A stretch of 64,000 bases of DNA from Kosakonia quasisacchari (GCF_004331415.1 NZ_SJOP01000002.1:124001-188000); one strand, 5' to 3'; shown: positions 40,184 through 52,768, counted from the first letter of the stretch. Notes: generated by a model not told the origin, from the letters alone. Made by a program: numbers and translations.

Positions 40184-41911
40184 TTAGCAGATTGTTTTTT
40201 CTTCAATGAACTTGTTAACCAGCATCATTAACTCGTCCGTTGTCGGTTGAGCAAGAGCCTGCTCTGCTAACACCTTCGCATCTTCGAAGTTTGTGTTACG
40301 AATAATCTTCTTAATGCGCGGGATAGAAATGGCGCTCATACTGAATTCATCCAGACCCATCCCCAGCAACAGAAGTGTAGCACGTTCGTCGCCAGCAAGC
40401 TCACCACACATGCCAGTCCATTTGCCTTCCGCATGAGAAGCATCAATAACTTGCTTGATCAGGGTGAGTACAGACGGTGACATCGGCTGGTAAAGATGTG
40501 AAATCATATCATTACCACGGTCAACCGCCAGGGTGTACTGCGTCAAATCATTGGTACCGATACTAAAGAAATCGACTTCTTTCGCCAGATGGCGGGCAAT
40601 TGTCGCGGCAGCAGGGGTTTCCACCATCACGCCAATTTCAATGCTCTCGTCAAACGCCTTGCCTTCGTTACGCAATTCTTGTTTGTAGATCTCAATCTCT
40701 TTCTTCAGTGCGCGCACTTCTTCGACAGAGATGATCATCGGGAACATAATTCGCAGTTTACCAAAAGCGGAAGCGCGCAGAATCGCACGTACCTGATCGC
40801 GCAGGATCTCTTTGCGATCCATGGCAATACGCACAGCACGCCAGCCCAGGAACGGGTTTTCTTCTTTCGGAAAATTCATGTACGGCAGCTCTTTATCGCC
40901 GCCAATGTCCATGGTACGGACGATAACGGCCTGAGAACCGCAGGCTTCAGCCACCGCTTTGTAGGCTTCGAACTGCTCTTCTTCCGTCGGCAGGGCGTCG
41001 CGATCCATGAACAGGAATTCGGTACGGTACAGACCAACACCTTCGGCGCCATTGCGCTCAGCACCCGCGATATCGCGAACGGTACCGATGTTGGCGCACA
41101 CTTCCACCTGATGACCATCAAGGGTGATCGCCGGCAGATCTTTCAGTTTCGCCAGTTCGGCTTTCTCTTCAGCAACCTGAGTTTGCGCCGCGCGCAGTGT
41201 CTCAATCTCTTCATCGCTCGGGTTAACGTAGACTTTGTTGTTAACCGCATCGAGGATCAGATAATCGCCGTTTTTCACCTGCGTGGTGACGCTACCGGTG
41301 CCCACGATCGCTGGCAACTCAAGGGAGCGCGCCATGATAGAAGTATGGGAAGTACGACCACCGATATCAGTGATAAATCCAAGCACTTTTTTCAGGTTCA
41401 ACTGTGCGGTTTCTGACGGTGTCAGATCAGCCGCAACCAGAATCACTTCTTCCTGAATTGCGCTCAGATCGATAATCGGCATACCCAGGATGTTGCGAAG
41501 CAGACGCTTACCGATGTCACGTACGTCAGCGGCACGTTCTTTCAGATATTCATCATCCAGCTCTTCCAGGGCAGTTGCCTGACCTTCGATAACTTCATGC
41601 GCTGCCGCATCGGCAGTCATGTTCTTATCTTTAATCAGGGCTATGATTTCCTGCTCCAGCTCCTCATCTTCCAGCAGCATAATATGCCCTTCGAAGATGG
41701 CTTCTTTTTCTTCACCGAAAGTTTCACCCGCTTTCGTTTTGATTGCTTCCAGCTGTGCCGATGCTTTGGCACGACCGCTCAGGAAACGCTCAACTTCCTG
41801 GTCAACCTTGTCGGCAGAAATTTTCTTCCGGTCGATGACGATCTCGTCTTCTTTCAGCAGCAGTGCTTTGCCGAAAGCGATACCCGGGGATGCTAAAATG
41901 CCTGAAATCAT
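40184..41911 (-). CDS. ptsI: PTS enzyme I (phosphoenolpyruvate-protein phosphotransferase)
   Basis: Cytoplasmic enzyme that takes phosphate from PEP and passes it to HPr. At 575 residues it equals E. coli. The phosphorylated histidine (H189) lies in [17 protein letters not shown]. The C-terminal PEP-binding barrel has the signatures [16 protein letters not shown] and the active-site cysteine in [10 protein letters not shown]. It is the second gene of ptsHI-crr, 50 bases after ptsH. Confidence 0.98.
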   Translation of the reverse strand: MISGILASPGIAFGKALLLKEDEIVIDRKKISADKVDQEVERFLSGRAKASAQLEAIKTKAGETFGEEKEAIFEGHIMLLEDEELEQEIIALIKDKNMTADAAAHEVIEGQATALEELDDEYLKERAADVRDIGKRLLRNILGMPIIDLSAIQEEVILVAADLTPSETAQLNLKKVLGFITDIGGRTSHTSIMARSLELPAIVGTGSVTTQVKNGDYLILDAVNNKVYVNPSDEEIETLRAAQTQVAEEKAELAKLKDLPAITLDGHQVEVCANIGTVRDIAGAERNGAEGVGLYRTEFLFMDRDALPTEEEQFEAYKAVAEACGSQAVIVRTMDIGGDKELPYMNFPKEENPFLGWRAVRIAMDRKEILRDQVRAILRASAFGKLRIMFPMIISVEEVRALKKEIEIYKQELRNEGKAFDESIEIGVMVETPAAATIARHLAKEVDFFSIGTNDLTQYTLAVDRGNDMISHLYQPMSPSVLTLIKQVIDASHAEGKWTGMCGELAGDERATLLLLGMGLDEFSMSAISIPRIKKIIRNTNFEDAKVLAEQALAQPTTDELMMLVNKFIEEKTIC

Positions 41912-41961
41912 AACCCTACCTTTACTTGTGACTGATCTTGAAAAGAACGAGTAAGTAAAAC

Positions 41962-42219
41962 TTACTCAAGTTCTGCCATCAGTTTAACCAGATGCTCAAC
42001 CGCTTTTTGCTCGTCTTCGCCTTCAGCGGTCAACGTCACAACAGTACCTTGAGTCAGGCCCAAAGTTTGCAGTTTGAACAGGCTTTTCGCGCTAGCGCTT
42101 TTGCCGTTAGAAGTCACAGTGATTTCAGAAGAGAAGCCTTTTGCTTCTTTCACAAACTGAGCAGCAGGGCGGGTATGCAGACCGTTCGGAGCGGTAATGG
42201 TAACTTCTTGCTGGAACAT
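41962..42219 (-). CDS. ptsH: PTS phosphocarrier protein HPr
   Basis: Eighty-five-residue phosphocarrier that relays phosphate from enzyme I to all enzymes II. H15 is in [14 protein letters not shown], and the serine region [20 protein letters not shown] is intact. GTTGGGGAAATACA precedes the ATG exactly as I remember it for E. coli. It is the first gene of the operon, behind a long regulated leader. Confidence 0.98.
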   Translation of the reverse strand: MFQQEVTITAPNGLHTRPAAQFVKEAKGFSSEITVTSNGKSASAKSLFKLQTLGLTQGTVVTLTAEGEDEQKAVEHLVKLMAELE

Positions 42220-42540
42220 TGTATTTCCCCAACTTATAGGTTTAGTGTTGTGGAACTAAAGTCTAGCCTGGCGGCATGACTTTAGCCTGTATTGTTAGCG
42301 CCGGCGCAACGGGACAAACTACAGAAGCCTGCCTGGCGCAACCAAACGCTGGCGCTTCTGGCTGCTGACGTTTCGCTCGTCATTAAACATTATGCAGCGA
42401 AAGGCAGAATTGAACCAAATCATAAAATCGATTCAGCTTGATGAAATCTTGCCTTCGATTAATTTCGCGCATCAAAATAAATGTGATGGTTAAATACCAG
42501 ACCAGGAGGTTTCAGGCAATGCCAGGTAGGACAAAAATTT
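42220..42540 (-). promoter_or_regulatory. ptsH promoter region with Cra operator
   Basis: Long spacer upstream of ptsH. On the minus strand GCTGAATCGATTTT at 42437-42424 contains the Cra (FruR) consensus TGAATCGATT without mismatch; Cra control of ptsHI is known in E. coli. The last 45 bases before ptsH look identical to the E. coli leader from memory. A single TCACA half-site near 42485 is too weak to call CRP, although CRP acts on this promoter in E. coli. Confidence 0.7.
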
Positions 42541-42552
42541 GATATATGCCAC

Positions 42553-42580
42553 AAAAAAGCACCGCAATGGGTGCTTTTTT
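42553..42580. terminator. Terminator downstream of cysK
   Basis: AAAAAAGCACC / GGTGCTTTTTT is a perfect eleven-base-pair inverted repeat around a six-base loop, giving an intrinsic terminator for cysK on the minus strand and the mirror form on the plus strand. Confidence 0.9.
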
Positions 42581-42602
42581 ATGCTGATTTAACAATCTGG
42601 CA

Positions 42603-43574
42603 TCATTGTTGCAATTCTTTCTCTGTAAACAGATCGGCAAACAATGCGGTACTTAAATAACGCTCGCCAGAAGAAGGCAAAATCACCACGATATTCTTAT
42701 TGGTAAAGGTTTCGTCTTCTTGTAATTTCAGCGCCGCCGCAACAGCAGCACCCGAAGAGATACCCGCCAGAATACCTTCTTCTTCCATCAGACGACGCGC
42801 AGTACTGATGGCTTCTTCGTTGGTGATTTTGACAACTTTATCGATCAGTTTCAAATCCAGGTTACCGGGAATAAAACCCGCGCCGATGCCCTGAATTTTA
42901 TGTGGGCCTGGTTTTAGCTCTTCGCCTGCCAGCGCCTGGGAAATAACCGGAGAATCCGTTGGTTCGACTGCGACGGTGATCAGGTCAGTTTTGCCTTTGG
43001 TATTTTTGATATAACGCGTTACGCCAGTCAGTGTACCGCCAGTGCCCACGCCGGAGATAAATACATCAACCTGACCATCGGTGTCTTCCCAGATTTCCGG
43101 GCCGGTGGTTTTTTCATGAATTTCCGGGTTAGCCGGATTACTGAATTGCTGCAACAGCAGGAATTTCGCTGGATCGCTGGCGACAATTTCTTCCGCTTTC
43201 TGGATCGCGCCCTTCATGCCTTTTGCGCCTTCCGTTAGTACCAGGTTCGCACCTAATGCCTTCAGCAGTTTACGGCGTTCGATGCTCATGGTTTCTGGCA
43301 TGGTCAGCGTCAGTTTGTAGCCGCGTGCAGCCGCTACATAGGCCAGCGCGATCCCGGTGTTGCCACTGGTTGGTTCAACCAGTTCTACGCCCGGTTTCAG
43401 CACCCCGCGTTTTTCGGCATCCCAAATCATATTGGCACCGATACGGCATTTTACGCTGAAGCTTGGGTTACGTGATTCGACCTTCGCCAGAATGCGGCCG
43501 TTACCGATGCGGTTCAGTCGAACCAGCGGCGTATGACCTATCGTCAACGAGTTGTCTTCAAAAATCTTACTCAT
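42603..43574 (-). CDS. cysK: Cysteine synthase A (O-acetylserine sulfhydrylase A)
   Basis: Major PLP-dependent O-acetylserine sulfhydrylase, 323 residues as in E. coli. K42 in [13 protein letters not shown] binds [17 protein letters not shown] is the asparagine loop, and [14 protein letters not shown] the phosphate loop. It forms the cysteine synthase complex with CysE and is also used by CdiA-type toxins in other strains. It lies between ptsH and cysZ on the same strand, with its own promoter. Confidence 0.97.
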   Translation of the reverse strand: MSKIFEDNSLTIGHTPLVRLNRIGNGRILAKVESRNPSFSVKCRIGANMIWDAEKRGVLKPGVELVEPTSGNTGIALAYVAAARGYKLTLTMPETMSIERRKLLKALGANLVLTEGAKGMKGAIQKAEEIVASDPAKFLLLQQFSNPANPEIHEKTTGPEIWEDTDGQVDVFISGVGTGGTLTGVTRYIKNTKGKTDLITVAVEPTDSPVISQALAGEELKPGPHKIQGIGAGFIPGNLDLKLIDKVVKITNEEAISTARRLMEEEGILAGISSGAAVAAALKLQEDETFTNKNIVVILPSSGERYLSTALFADLFTEKELQQ

Positions 43575-43700
43575 AGCCCGTCCTTAACTGTATGAAATTT
43601 GGGAACCACCTCAGCATACGCACTTACTGTTGAGGGGGAAGTAAGGAAATCGCATATCTATATGCTGAGGCGAAATAATGCTAACCAGTATGGAATAAGA
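43575..43700 (-). promoter_or_regulatory. cysK promoter region (CysB-dependent in E. coli)
   Basis: The leader just before the ATG reads TTTCATACAGTTAAGGACGG, which agrees with the E. coli cysK leader as I remember it. Upstream, CATATAGATATGCGATTTCC near 43649-43668 matches the known CysB-site neighbourhood of E. coli cysK. The identification rests on recollection, not on an alignment. Confidence 0.5.
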
Positions 43701-43714
43701 AACGGAATAATTCC

Positions 43715-44476
43715 TTACCGCCAAACTGCGTGTTTTTCCCGGTAGCAATCCACCCACATCGCCGTCGCGCCACATACTGCTACTGGCATCACCACCAGAT
43801 TCAGCACTGGAATCATCGTAAACAGGCTGGTGAGCGCACCAAATTGCATATTAATAACCTTACGTTCGCGTAAGGAAACGCGCATCGCTTTAAACGGCAC
43901 TTTGTGGTTATCAAACGGGTAGTCGCAGTACTGGATAGCCAGCATCCATGCACTGAACAGGAACCACAGCACCGGGGCGACGGTTTGCCCAATCCCGGGA
44001 ATAAAATAGAGCACCAGCAACAGCAAGGCGCGGGGCAGATACCAGGCCAGTTTTTGCCATTCGCGCTTCATTATGCGTGGCACATCTTTGAGCAACGCCA
44101 AAACGCCGACGTCGGGCGGTGTCGCGCCGGTGAGACGTGCTTCCAGTTGTTCTGCCAGCAAGCCGTTAAAGGGAGCAGCAATCCAATTCGCAAGGGTTGA
44201 GAAGAAGTAGCCGAACACCAACAGAATTGAGACAACGGCAATGGGCCACAGTAAATAGCTAAGCCACTGCAGCCAGTCCGGCACATGGCTCATCAGCGAA
44301 GGGATCCAACCATCGAGGCGGGTAAACAGCCACCAGAACGCGCCGCCCATCAGCAAAATATTCACCATTAACGGCAAGATCACAAAGCGGCGAATGCCTG
44401 GCAGTGTGACCAGTTTCCAACCCTGGGAAAAGTAAAACATGCCACTGCGAGCAGCAGACGGGGATGATGAAACCAT
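43715..44476 (-). CDS. cysZ: Sulfate transporter CysZ
   Basis: Inner-membrane sulfate permease of 253 residues, same as E. coli, used for high-affinity sulfate uptake that feeds cysteine synthesis. Hydrophobic segments: [40 protein letters not shown], a half-helix pair around [20 protein letters not shown], and a C-terminal region with [20 protein letters not shown]. It sits upstream of cysK on the same strand and is divergent from zipA. Confidence 0.95.
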   Translation of the reverse strand: MVSSSPSAARSGMFYFSQGWKLVTLPGIRRFVILPLMVNILLMGGAFWWLFTRLDGWIPSLMSHVPDWLQWLSYLLWPIAVVSILLVFGYFFSTLANWIAAPFNGLLAEQLEARLTGATPPDVGVLALLKDVPRIMKREWQKLAWYLPRALLLLVLYFIPGIGQTVAPVLWFLFSAWMLAIQYCDYPFDNHKVPFKAMRVSLRERKVINMQFGALTSLFTMIPVLNLVVMPVAVCGATAMWVDCYREKHAVWR

Positions 44477-44702
44477 AATCTGGTCATACTCCTATCATTA
44501 CGACCTAAAACTGCAGCTTATAATATTCATCATACTGGGGAAACCCGTTCGGAAATGTTCGAAAAAACAGCAAAAAGCACAATTTCGTTCATCTTTATGC
44601 TGTGAAAGACACGCGCGCACTTGCACTTGACGTAATGCGCAAATACTCTTAGTGAGTAAATGTTTGCCGTGGTGGCAAGGTGTTAGAACAACAGAGAATA
44701 TA

Positions 44703-45671
44703 ATGATGCAGGATTTGCGTCTGATATTAATCATTGTTGGCGCGATCGCCATAATTGCTTTGCTGGTTCATGGGTTTTGGACCAGTCGCAAAGAACGTTC
44801 GTCTATGTTCCGGGATCGCCCATTAAAACGTATGAAGTCGAGACGTGACGACGAAGAGTTGGATGACGAGGATGTCGAAGACGACGAAGGCGTAGGTGAA
44901 GTTCGTGTTCACAAAGTGAATCATGCGCCGGGAGTCAGTAACGAGCAGGACACGCCGCGTCAGCACCAATATCAGCCGCCTTATGCGTCGGCACAGCCAC
45001 GCCCGTCGGCACAGCCGGTTCAACCTGAAGAGCCGCCACACCACGCGCAGCAGCCTTATTCACAGCAGCAGCCGGAACGCCCTGCGCAAGCACCTGCATT
45101 TGAAACGCAGCCGGTGCGCCATACCCCGCAACAGCCTGTAGCGCCGCAGCAGCCTGCGCCACAGTATCAATCGCAACCTGAAATTGCGCAGCCAGCGCCT
45201 CAGCCGGAACCTGAACTGGTTGCTGAAGCGCCAGTGGAAAAACCGCAGCGTAAAGAGACCGTGATTATCATGAACGTTGCTGCACACCATGGCAGCACGT
45301 TGAATGGTGAAGTGCTGCTGAACAGCATTTTGCAGGCCGGGTTTAAATTCGGCGATATGAGCATTTTTCATCGTCATCTCAGCCCGGACGGCAGTGGCCC
45401 GGCGCTTTTCAGCCTGGCCAATATGGTCAATCCCGGCACGTTTGATGTCGATACGATGAGCGAGATGGCAACACCTGGCGTCACCATCTTTATGCAGGTG
45501 CCGTCTTATGGTGATGAGCTGCAAAACTTTAAACTGATGCTGCAATCAGCGCAGCATATCGCCGACGAAGTCGGTGGCGTGGTGCTGGACGATCAGCGTC
45601 GGATGATGACGCCGCAGAAATTACGTGAATACCAGGATCGTATTCGCGAGGTCAAAGACGCCAACGCGTAA
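44703..45671 (+). CDS. zipA: Cell division protein ZipA
   Basis: Essential bitopic membrane protein that tethers FtsZ at the Z-ring. The start at 44703 gives [20 protein letters not shown], an N-terminal membrane anchor with the C-terminus in the cytoplasm. A charged segment (about residues 30-75) and a long Pro/Gln-rich linker (about 85-180) follow, then the C-terminal FtsZ-binding domain from about 190, beginning [15 protein letters not shown]. The linker differs in length from E. coli (322 against 328 residues), as expected for a variable region. Confidence 0.96.
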   Translation: MMQDLRLILIIVGAIAIIALLVHGFWTSRKERSSMFRDRPLKRMKSRRDDEELDDEDVEDDEGVGEVRVHKVNHAPGVSNEQDTPRQHQYQPPYASAQPRPSAQPVQPEEPPHHAQQPYSQQQPERPAQAPAFETQPVRHTPQQPVAPQQPAPQYQSQPEIAQPAPQPEPELVAEAPVEKPQRKETVIIMNVAAHHGSTLNGEVLLNSILQAGFKFGDMSIFHRHLSPDGSGPALFSLANMVNPGTFDVDTMSEMATPGVTIFMQVPSYGDELQNFKLMLQSAQHIADEVGGVVLDDQRRMMTPQKLREYQDRIREVKDANA

Positions 45672-45699
45672 CGGAACCACGAACATTATTTCCTTTCAG

Positions 45700-45724
45700 A
45701 ACCCCCGCCAGTCGGGGGTTTTTT
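45700..45724 (+). terminator. Intrinsic terminator after zipA
   Basis: AACCCCCG / CGGGGGTT forms an eight-base-pair stem around CCAGT and is continued by TTTT. It lies 17 bases before the ligA start. Confidence 0.88.
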
Positions 45725-45732
45725 ATCATTGA

Positions 45733-47760
<2,028 letters not shown>

Positions 47761-47976
47761 ATGGAAAAGGAACAGCTCGTCGAGATTGCTAACACCGTTA
47801 TGCCGTTTGGTAAGTACCAGGGGCGGCGGCTTATCGATCTGCCTGAAGAGTATCTGCTATGGTTTGCCCGGAAGGATTCGTTTCCTGCCGGGCGGCTGGG
47901 CGAGTTGATGCAGATAACCTTGCTTATCAAAACCGAAGGGCTGAGCCATCTGGTGCAGCCCCTGAAACGCGGTTAG
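47761..47976 (+). CDS. ypeB: DUF3820 protein YpeB
   Basis: A 71-residue cytosolic protein of unknown function. The sequence MPFGKYQGRRLIDLPEEYLL resembles the small modules found at the C-termini of some exonuclease-type proteins and defines DUF3820. Its ATG abuts the ligA TAA without a gap, so it is translated from the ligA message. The stop codon overlaps the end of convergent yfeH by four bases. Confidence 0.9.
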   Translation: MEKEQLVEIANTVMPFGKYQGRRLIDLPEEYLLWFARKDSFPAGRLGELMQITLLIKTEGLSHLVQPLKRG

Positions 47977-48968
47977 GCTTTCGCCGCTTCCTGCGCCTGC
48001 TGTTGCTCCGTTTGACGTTTATAGCGACGCGCCAGCACGGCGCAGACCATTAACTGAATCTGATGGAAAATCATCAGCGGCAGCACCATCATCCCGATCA
48101 CCGACGTCGGGAACAGGATGTTGGCCATAGGGATACCGTTGGCGAGGCTCTTTTTCGAACCGCAGAAAACAATAGTGATTTCATCGGCTTTGTTGAACCC
48201 GCACTTACGCGCAACAACCACGTTTACCGAGATGACAATCGCCAGCAGCACCAGGCTCGCCACCACGATAAACAACAGTGAGCCGACGCCCACTTTATGC
48301 CAAATACCGTTCACCACCGCTTCGCTAAAGGCGGAGTAAACCACCAGCAGAATCGACGTCTGGTCGGTTTTTGAAATCCACTTCTTATGTTTCGCCACAA
48401 AGGCACCGGTCCACGGACGTGAAAGGTGCCCCAGCACAAACGGCAGCAGCAGTTGCAGCATGATCTTGCCCACTTGCTCAAGGCTACCTTCTGCACCGTG
48501 CAGGTCCATCAGTAGGCCAACCAGCAGCGGCGACAGAAAGATGCCGAGTAAGCTGGAAGCCGATGCTGAGCACACCGCCGCTGCGACATTACCGCCCGCC
48601 AGCGAGGTAAAGGCGATAGCTGATTGAACGGTCGCAGGCAGAATGCACAGATAAAGGAAACCGGTATACAGTTCCTGGCTGATATTCACCGGCGACCACC
48701 AGACAAACAGCACGCCGAGCGCCGGGAAAAGCACAAATGTGCTGCACATTACCCAAAGATGTAAACGCCAGTGGCTGCCGCCAGCAATGATCGCCTCACG
48801 TGACAACTTTGCCCCATGCATAAAAAACAACAGTGCAATGGCGGCGGTAGTCAGCCCTTCGAAAAACGGCACAAAACCGCCGCGCGCCGGGAAGAAAGAG
48901 GCCAGCAGAACGGTACACACCAGTGTGAGCGTAAAAGGATCAAGGATACGAAAAAGTTTCATGTGCAC
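47973..48968 (-). CDS. yfeH: Putative sodium/bile-acid-type symporter YfeH
   Basis: Integral membrane protein of 331 residues with about ten transmembrane helices, of the BASS/SBF-like family (DUF4137 group). Recognisable stretches include LLFFMHGAKLSREAI and the central CGSKKSLANGIPMANILFP, equivalent to the crossover motif of the family. The substrate is unknown. It is divergent from the LysR regulator yfeR, which in Salmonella represses yfeH in response to osmolarity. Confidence 0.92.
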   Translation of the reverse strand: MHMKLFRILDPFTLTLVCTVLLASFFPARGGFVPFFEGLTTAAIALLFFMHGAKLSREAIIAGGSHWRLHLWVMCSTFVLFPALGVLFVWWSPVNISQELYTGFLYLCILPATVQSAIAFTSLAGGNVAAAVCSASASSLLGIFLSPLLVGLLMDLHGAEGSLEQVGKIMLQLLLPFVLGHLSRPWTGAFVAKHKKWISKTDQTSILLVVYSAFSEAVVNGIWHKVGVGSLLFIVVASLVLLAIVISVNVVVARKCGFNKADEITIVFCGSKKSLANGIPMANILFPTSVIGMMVLPLMIFHQIQLMVCAVLARRYKRQTEQQQAQEAAKA

Positions 48969-49051
48969 TCCTGAAAGTCGATGCCGCTATTGTGCTTTTT
49001 CTGCTTTGAGAAATAAAATTGATTTATTGCATCCATTCATGAATTTATAAG

Positions 49052-49981
49052 ATGAATTATTCCTTACGTCAGTTACGGGTCTTTGTCACAGTGGCGCAGG
49101 CCAAAAGTTTTAGCCGGGCAGGGGAGATAATCGGCCTCAGCCAGTCTGCGGTAAGCCACAGCGTGAAAGAGCTGGAGCTGCAAACCGGTGTGCGTCTGCT
49201 TGACCGAACGACCCGCGAAGTGGTGTTGACCGAAGCCGGGCACCAACTTGCCGGACGCCTTGAGCGGCTATTAGATGAGCTTAGCAGCACACTGCGTGAA
49301 GCCGGGCGTGTCGGGCAGCAACTGACTGGCACGGTGCGCGTGGCGGCGAGCCAGACCATTTCGGCGCACCTGATCCCGCAGTGCATCGCCAGCAGTAACC
49401 AGCGCTATCCCGAAATTGATTTCGTGCTGCACGATAGGCCGCAGCAATGGGTGCTGGAGAGCATTCGCCAGGGCGAGGTGGATTTTGGCATTGTTATCGA
49501 TCCTGGTCCGGTGAATGATTTTCAGAGCGAAGAGATCCTCGAGGAACCGTTCTTTTTGCTGTGCCGCAATGATCATCCGTGGGCGCAGCTTGCGGGGGTG
49601 CCGTGGTCGGCGCTGGATGGCGCGCGACTGGTGGTGCAGGATTATGCATCCGGCAGCCGACCGCTTATTGATGCGGCGCTCCGCCATTTTGCCGTACGCG
49701 CGACAATCGTGCAGGAGATTGGCCATCCGGCGACGCTGTTTCCAATGGTTGAAGCGGGGATCGGCATCAGTATTCTGCCTGCACTCGCGTTGCCGCTGCC
49801 TCAGGGGAGTGAGCTGGCGGTAAAAAGGCTGGTGCCGGATATGCAGCGCAAAATTATGCTGGTGCGGCGGAAAAACCGTTCGCTATCGGGGGCTGCGCAG
49901 GCATTGTGGGAAGTGGTCAGAGAACAGGCCCGGTGTTTAAACCAGGCCCGTGAGGACGACCCGTTATTTACTCAGACGTAA
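49052..49981 (+). CDS. yfeR: LysR-type regulator YfeR
   Basis: A 309-residue LysR-family transcription factor. The N-terminal winged helix contains [20 protein letters not shown] and the recognition-helix region [20 protein letters not shown]; the remaining part is the effector-binding domain. It is divergent from yfeH across 83 bases, the usual layout of a LysR regulator and its target. Its last ten bases overlap the convergent FlxA-like gene. Confidence 0.93.
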   Translation: MNYSLRQLRVFVTVAQAKSFSRAGEIIGLSQSAVSHSVKELELQTGVRLLDRTTREVVLTEAGHQLAGRLERLLDELSSTLREAGRVGQQLTGTVRVAASQTISAHLIPQCIASSNQRYPEIDFVLHDRPQQWVLESIRQGEVDFGIVIDPGPVNDFQSEEILEEPFFLLCRNDHPWAQLAGVPWSALDGARLVVQDYASGSRPLIDAALRHFAVRATIVQEIGHPATLFPMVEAGIGISILPALALPLPQGSELAVKRLVPDMQRKIMLVRRKNRSLSGAAQALWEVVREQARCLNQAREDDPLFTQT

Positions 49982-50319
49982 ATATCAACCTGATGATCGT
50001 CGGAAGGGTTGTTAACCCCTTCCGCTTTGGCTTGCGGTTGCTGCTGGGCTTGCTTCTGCTCTGCTTCCTCAGCCTGTTTGCGCTGCAATTGTGCCAGCTG
50101 CGCTTGCAGTTGTTGGATTTGAGCCTGAATCATCTCTTGCTGTTTCTTTTTGTCTTCGGTCGAACCGCTACCGTTAGCGACTTCTTTCAGCTGTTGCGTC
50201 AGCTTGGTGATCTTCTGAGTAATGCGGCTGATTTGCGATGCGGTGTCGTTGCTGGTGGACGATGAACTGCCCGCGCTGCCAGTCTGAATTGACGCTGTGG
50301 TTGTCGAGATTGTGGTCAT
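49972..50319 (-). CDS. FlxA-like coiled-coil protein
   Basis: A 115-residue protein starting [20 protein letters not shown], with a low-complexity Ser/Thr/Gly head and then a heptad-patterned coiled coil (about residues 28-88, [20 protein letters not shown] and [16 protein letters not shown]) ending in a Gln-rich tail. This matches the FlxA-like family; E. coli flxA is a sigma-28 controlled gene in the Qin prophage. I start at 50319, since AAAAAGGAGTG lies upstream and a perfect FliA -10 is 30 bases away. The molecular function is unknown. It is not at this position in K-12. Confidence 0.8.
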   Translation of the reverse strand: MTTISTTTASIQTGSAGSSSSTSNDTASQISRITQKITKLTQQLKEVANGSGSTEDKKKQQEMIQAQIQQLQAQLAQLQRKQAEEAEQKQAQQQPQAKAEGVNNPSDDHQVDIYV

Positions 50320-50348
50320 TGCACACTCCTTTTTGCCATAAAACATTG

Positions 50349-50376
50349 TTATCGGCCGTCATCATCTATTTCTTGA
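50349..50376 (-). promoter_or_regulatory. Sigma-28 (FliA) promoter of the FlxA-like gene
   Basis: Minus strand contains a perfect -10 GCCGATAA (50356-50349) and, twelve bases upstream, TCAAGAAA (50376-50369), which matches the TAAAG core of the -35 at four of five positions. Predicted transcription start is about 24 bases before the ATG. Confidence 0.72.
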
Positions 50377-50676
50377 ATTGTCTTAATCGAATGGCCGTTC
50401 GGCGGGCATCATATCCGGACATTAAGGATAAATTATGGATAAAGGTTACCATCCTTACTCTTTGAAAATAGTGGTATTTTATTCTTTCTTCTATTGTTGA
50501 TAGGGGGGGTTAATGGCTAACTTAACGTGAATTATGGCGTTTATATTCCCCCTAAAAGCATTTGTGCGGCGGGGAAATATTCATCGATTTAGAGATTGCA
50601 TCGCTGTAGTTGGCAATCAATGGCTGCAAGAGATTCTAACTGATGGCTGGAATGGGGCAGGCAAATGGCAGAAAGC
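50377..50676. other. Spacer between the FlxA-like promoter and the tRNA terminator
   Basis: About 300 AT-rich bases without a convincing gene. K-12 carries yfeC and yfeD near here; I see no remnant. One very small plus-strand frame at 50435-50500 (21 codons, MDKGYHPYSLKIV...) has AAGGA at good spacing, but nothing else supports it. Confidence 0.5.
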
Positions 50677-50703
50677 AAAAAAGCGCCTTTAGGGCGCTTT
50701 TTT
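50677..50703 (-). terminator. Terminator of the tRNA operon
   Basis: AAAAAAGCGCC / GGCGCTTTTTT is an eleven-base-pair inverted repeat with a five-base loop, just downstream of the tRNA-Lys gene on the minus strand. Confidence 0.92.
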
Positions 50704-50707
50704 ACAT

Positions 50708-50783
50708 TGGTGGGTCGTGCAGGATTCGAACCTGCGACCAATTGATTAAAAGTCAACTGCTCTACCAACTGAGCTAACGACCC
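50708..50783 (-). tRNA. lysV: tRNA-Lys (anticodon TTT)
   Basis: Seventy-six bases including encoded CCA. The minus strand starts GGGTCGTTAGCTCAG, has anticodon loop CTTTTAA, the T arm GGTTCGAATCC, and ends GACCCACCA. It is last in a four-gene operon with three tRNA-Val genes, like E. coli valUXY-lysV. Confidence 0.97.
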
Positions 50784-50787
50784 GAAG

Positions 50788-50863
50788 TGGTGGGTGATGA
50801 CGGGATCGAACCGCCGACCCCCTCCTTGTAAGGGAGGTGCTCTCCCAGCTGAGCTAATCACCC
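50788..50863 (-). tRNA. valY: tRNA-Val (anticodon TAC), third of three
   Basis: Seventy-six bases including CCA; starts GGGTGATTAGCTCAG, anticodon loop CTTACAA, T arm GGTTCGATCCC, ends CACCCACCA. The sequence is identical to the other two copies. The spacer to tRNA-Lys is only four bases. Confidence 0.97.
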
Positions 50864-50904
50864 ACTTCGGTACTTCAACTGATAAGAATTCGCTGGCGAG
50901 AAAG

Positions 50905-50980
50905 TGGTGGGTGATGACGGGATCGAACCGCCGACCCCCTCCTTGTAAGGGAGGTGCTCTCCCAGCTGAGCTAATCACCC
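50905..50980 (-). tRNA. valX: tRNA-Val (anticodon TAC), second of three
   Basis: Identical 76-base copy with CCA encoded; separated from its neighbours by about 41 bases on each side. The gene symbol is assigned by order in the operon only. Confidence 0.97.
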
Positions 50981-51021
50981 ACTTCTCATTCTTATCTACA
51001 CTGCGGAAGCCACAAAAATCG

Positions 51022-51097
51022 TGGTGGGTGATGACGGGATCGAACCGCCGACCCCCTCCTTGTAAGGGAGGTGCTCTCCCAGCTGAGCTAATCACCC
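51022..51097 (-). tRNA. valU: tRNA-Val (anticodon TAC), first of three
   Basis: Identical 76-base copy at the promoter-proximal end of the operon, starting 18 bases downstream of a TATAAT box. CCA is encoded. Confidence 0.97.
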
Positions 51098-51114
51098 CCG
51101 CTGTGTGGAGTCGC

Positions 51115-51142
51115 ATTATAGGGAGAGTTGAAAATGAGTCAA
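51115..51142 (-). promoter_or_regulatory. Promoter of the valUXY-lysV tRNA operon
   Basis: Minus strand TTGACT (51142-51137) and a perfect TATAAT (51120-51115) are separated by 16 bases. GCGACTCC follows as a GC-rich discriminator, the pattern of stringently controlled stable-RNA promoters. It is divergent from gltX. Confidence 0.85.
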
Positions 51143-51352
51143 CGCATTTTCAAAAGAAATTGTTCGTTCGTCGTAAAATTAGACAACCCGCTGCGTAAAG
51201 CGTCGCGAGAGCATGATTTCTAAACAAAATAGCCTGATAAACCCCTCATTGCGGCAACAACATTGAGGAATCAGCCCACAGTGATAGAATATCGCCCACT
51301 TCATTTTAGCTATTGCCGACGGTCGGCATCTTTATAAACGTAAGGCCATTTC

Positions 51353-52768
51353 ATGAAAATCAAAACTCGCTTCGCGCCAAGCCCCACCGGCTATCTGCAT
51401 GTTGGCGGCGCGCGCACTGCTCTTTACTCCTGGCTATTTGCACGTAATCACGGCGGTGAGTTTGTGCTGCGTATTGAAGACACCGATCTCGAGCGCTCCA
51501 CTCCGGAAGCAATTGAAGCCATCATGGATGGCATGAACTGGCTGAATCTGGAGTGGGACGAAGGCCCGTATTTCCAGACCAAACGCTTTGATCGCTATAA
51601 CGCGGTTATCGACGAGATGCTCAAAGCCGGTACCGCCTATAAATGTTACTGCTCGAAAGAACGCCTTGAGCAACTGCGCGAAACGCAGATGGCAAACAAT
51701 GAAAAACCGCGTTATGACGGCCGTTGCCGCCACGATCACTCGCATCATGCTGATGATGAGCCGTGTGTGGTGCGTTTTGCCAACCCGCAGGATGGTTCTG
51801 TTATTTTTGACGATCAGATTCGTGGCCCGATTGAGTTCAGCAACCTCGAACTCGACGATCTGATTATTCGCCGTACTGATGGCTCGCCGACCTATAACTT
51901 CTGCGTTGTGGTGGATGACTGGGATATGGAAATTACCCACGTTATCCGTGGTGAAGACCATATCAACAACACGCCGCGTCAGATCAACATCCTGAAAGCG
52001 CTGAACGCGCCGGTTCCGGTTTATGCGCACGTGTCGATGATCAACGGCGACGACGGCAAAAAGCTCTCTAAACGCCATGGTGCGGTCAGCGTAATGCAGT
52101 ATCGCGATGACGGTTACCTGCCGGAAGCGCTGCTTAACTATCTGGTGCGCCTGGGCTGGTCAAGCGGCGATCAGGAAATCTTCACCCGCGAAGAGATGAT
52201 CAAGCTGTTCTCACTCGGCGCGGTAAGCAAATCGGCGAGCGCGTTCAACACCGACAAGCTGCTGTGGCTGAACCACCACTATATTAATACGCTGGATCCC
52301 GAGTATGTGGCGACGCACCTGCAGTGGCACATTGAGCAGGAAAACATCGATACCCATACCGGCCCGCAGCTGTTTGAACTGGTGAAGCTGCTCGGCGAGC
52401 GTTGCAAAACGCTGAAAGAGATGGCGGCCAGCTGCCGTTATTTCTATGAAGAGTTTGACGAATTCGACGCCGATGCGGCGAAAAAACACCTGCGTCCGGT
52501 TGCGCGTCAGCCGCTGGAAGTGGTGCGTGACAAACTGGCTGCCATCAGCGACTGGACGGCGGAAAATGTTCATCACGCGATTCAGGCGACCGCCGATGAA
52601 CTGGAAGTGGGTATGGGTAAAGTTGGTATGCCGCTGCGCGTTGCCGTGACCGGCGCAGGTCAGTCGCCAGCGCTGGACGTCACCGTTCACGCCATTGGCC
52701 AGGCGCGCAGCATCGCGCGTATCAACAAAGCGCTGGGTTTTATTGCTGAGCGCGAAAGCCAACAGTAA
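51353..52768 (+). CDS. gltX: Glutamyl-tRNA synthetase
   Basis: Class I aminoacyl-tRNA synthetase charging tRNA-Glu, 471 residues as in E. coli. The HIGH-type motif is in [20 protein letters not shown], the zinc-binding region [11 protein letters not shown] ... CRHDH is present, and the KMSKS equivalent is KLSKRHG. The anticodon-binding alpha-helical domain makes up the C-terminal third. It is divergent from the tRNA-Val/Lys operon and followed by a strong terminator. Confidence 0.97.
   Translation: MKIKTRFAPSPTGYLHVGGARTALYSWLFARNHGGEFVLRIEDTDLERSTPEAIEAIMDGMNWLNLEWDEGPYFQTKRFDRYNAVIDEMLKAGTAYKCYCSKERLEQLRETQMANNEKPRYDGRCRHDHSHHADDEPCVVRFANPQDGSVIFDDQIRGPIEFSNLELDDLIIRRTDGSPTYNFCVVVDDWDMEITHVIRGEDHINNTPRQINILKALNAPVPVYAHVSMINGDDGKKLSKRHGAVSVMQYRDDGYLPEALLNYLVRLGWSSGDQEIFTREEMIKLFSLGAVSKSASAFNTDKLLWLNHHYINTLDPEYVATHLQWHIEQENIDTHTGPQLFELVKLLGERCKTLKEMAASCRYFYEEFDEFDADAAKKHLRPVARQPLEVVRDKLAAISDWTAENVHHAIQATADELEVGMGKVGMPLRVAVTGAGQSPALDVTVHAIGQARSIARINKALGFIAERESQQ

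Noticed and set aside
42480..42500. CRP site upstream of ptsH
   Set aside because: Only one TCACA half is good; the other half does not match. CRP action here is known from E. coli but not supported by this stretch alone.
50788..51097. Three evenly spaced identical 76-base repeats that look at first like a CRISPR array or tandem repeat
   Set aside because: Each unit folds as a full tRNA-Val with encoded CCA and a TAC anticodon; the spacers are ordinary tRNA operon spacers.
50589..51198. Long open frames on both strands with a repeated protein motif across the tRNA cluster
   Set aside because: They are translations of the tRNA genes themselves; the repeated peptide comes from the identical tRNA-Val copies.
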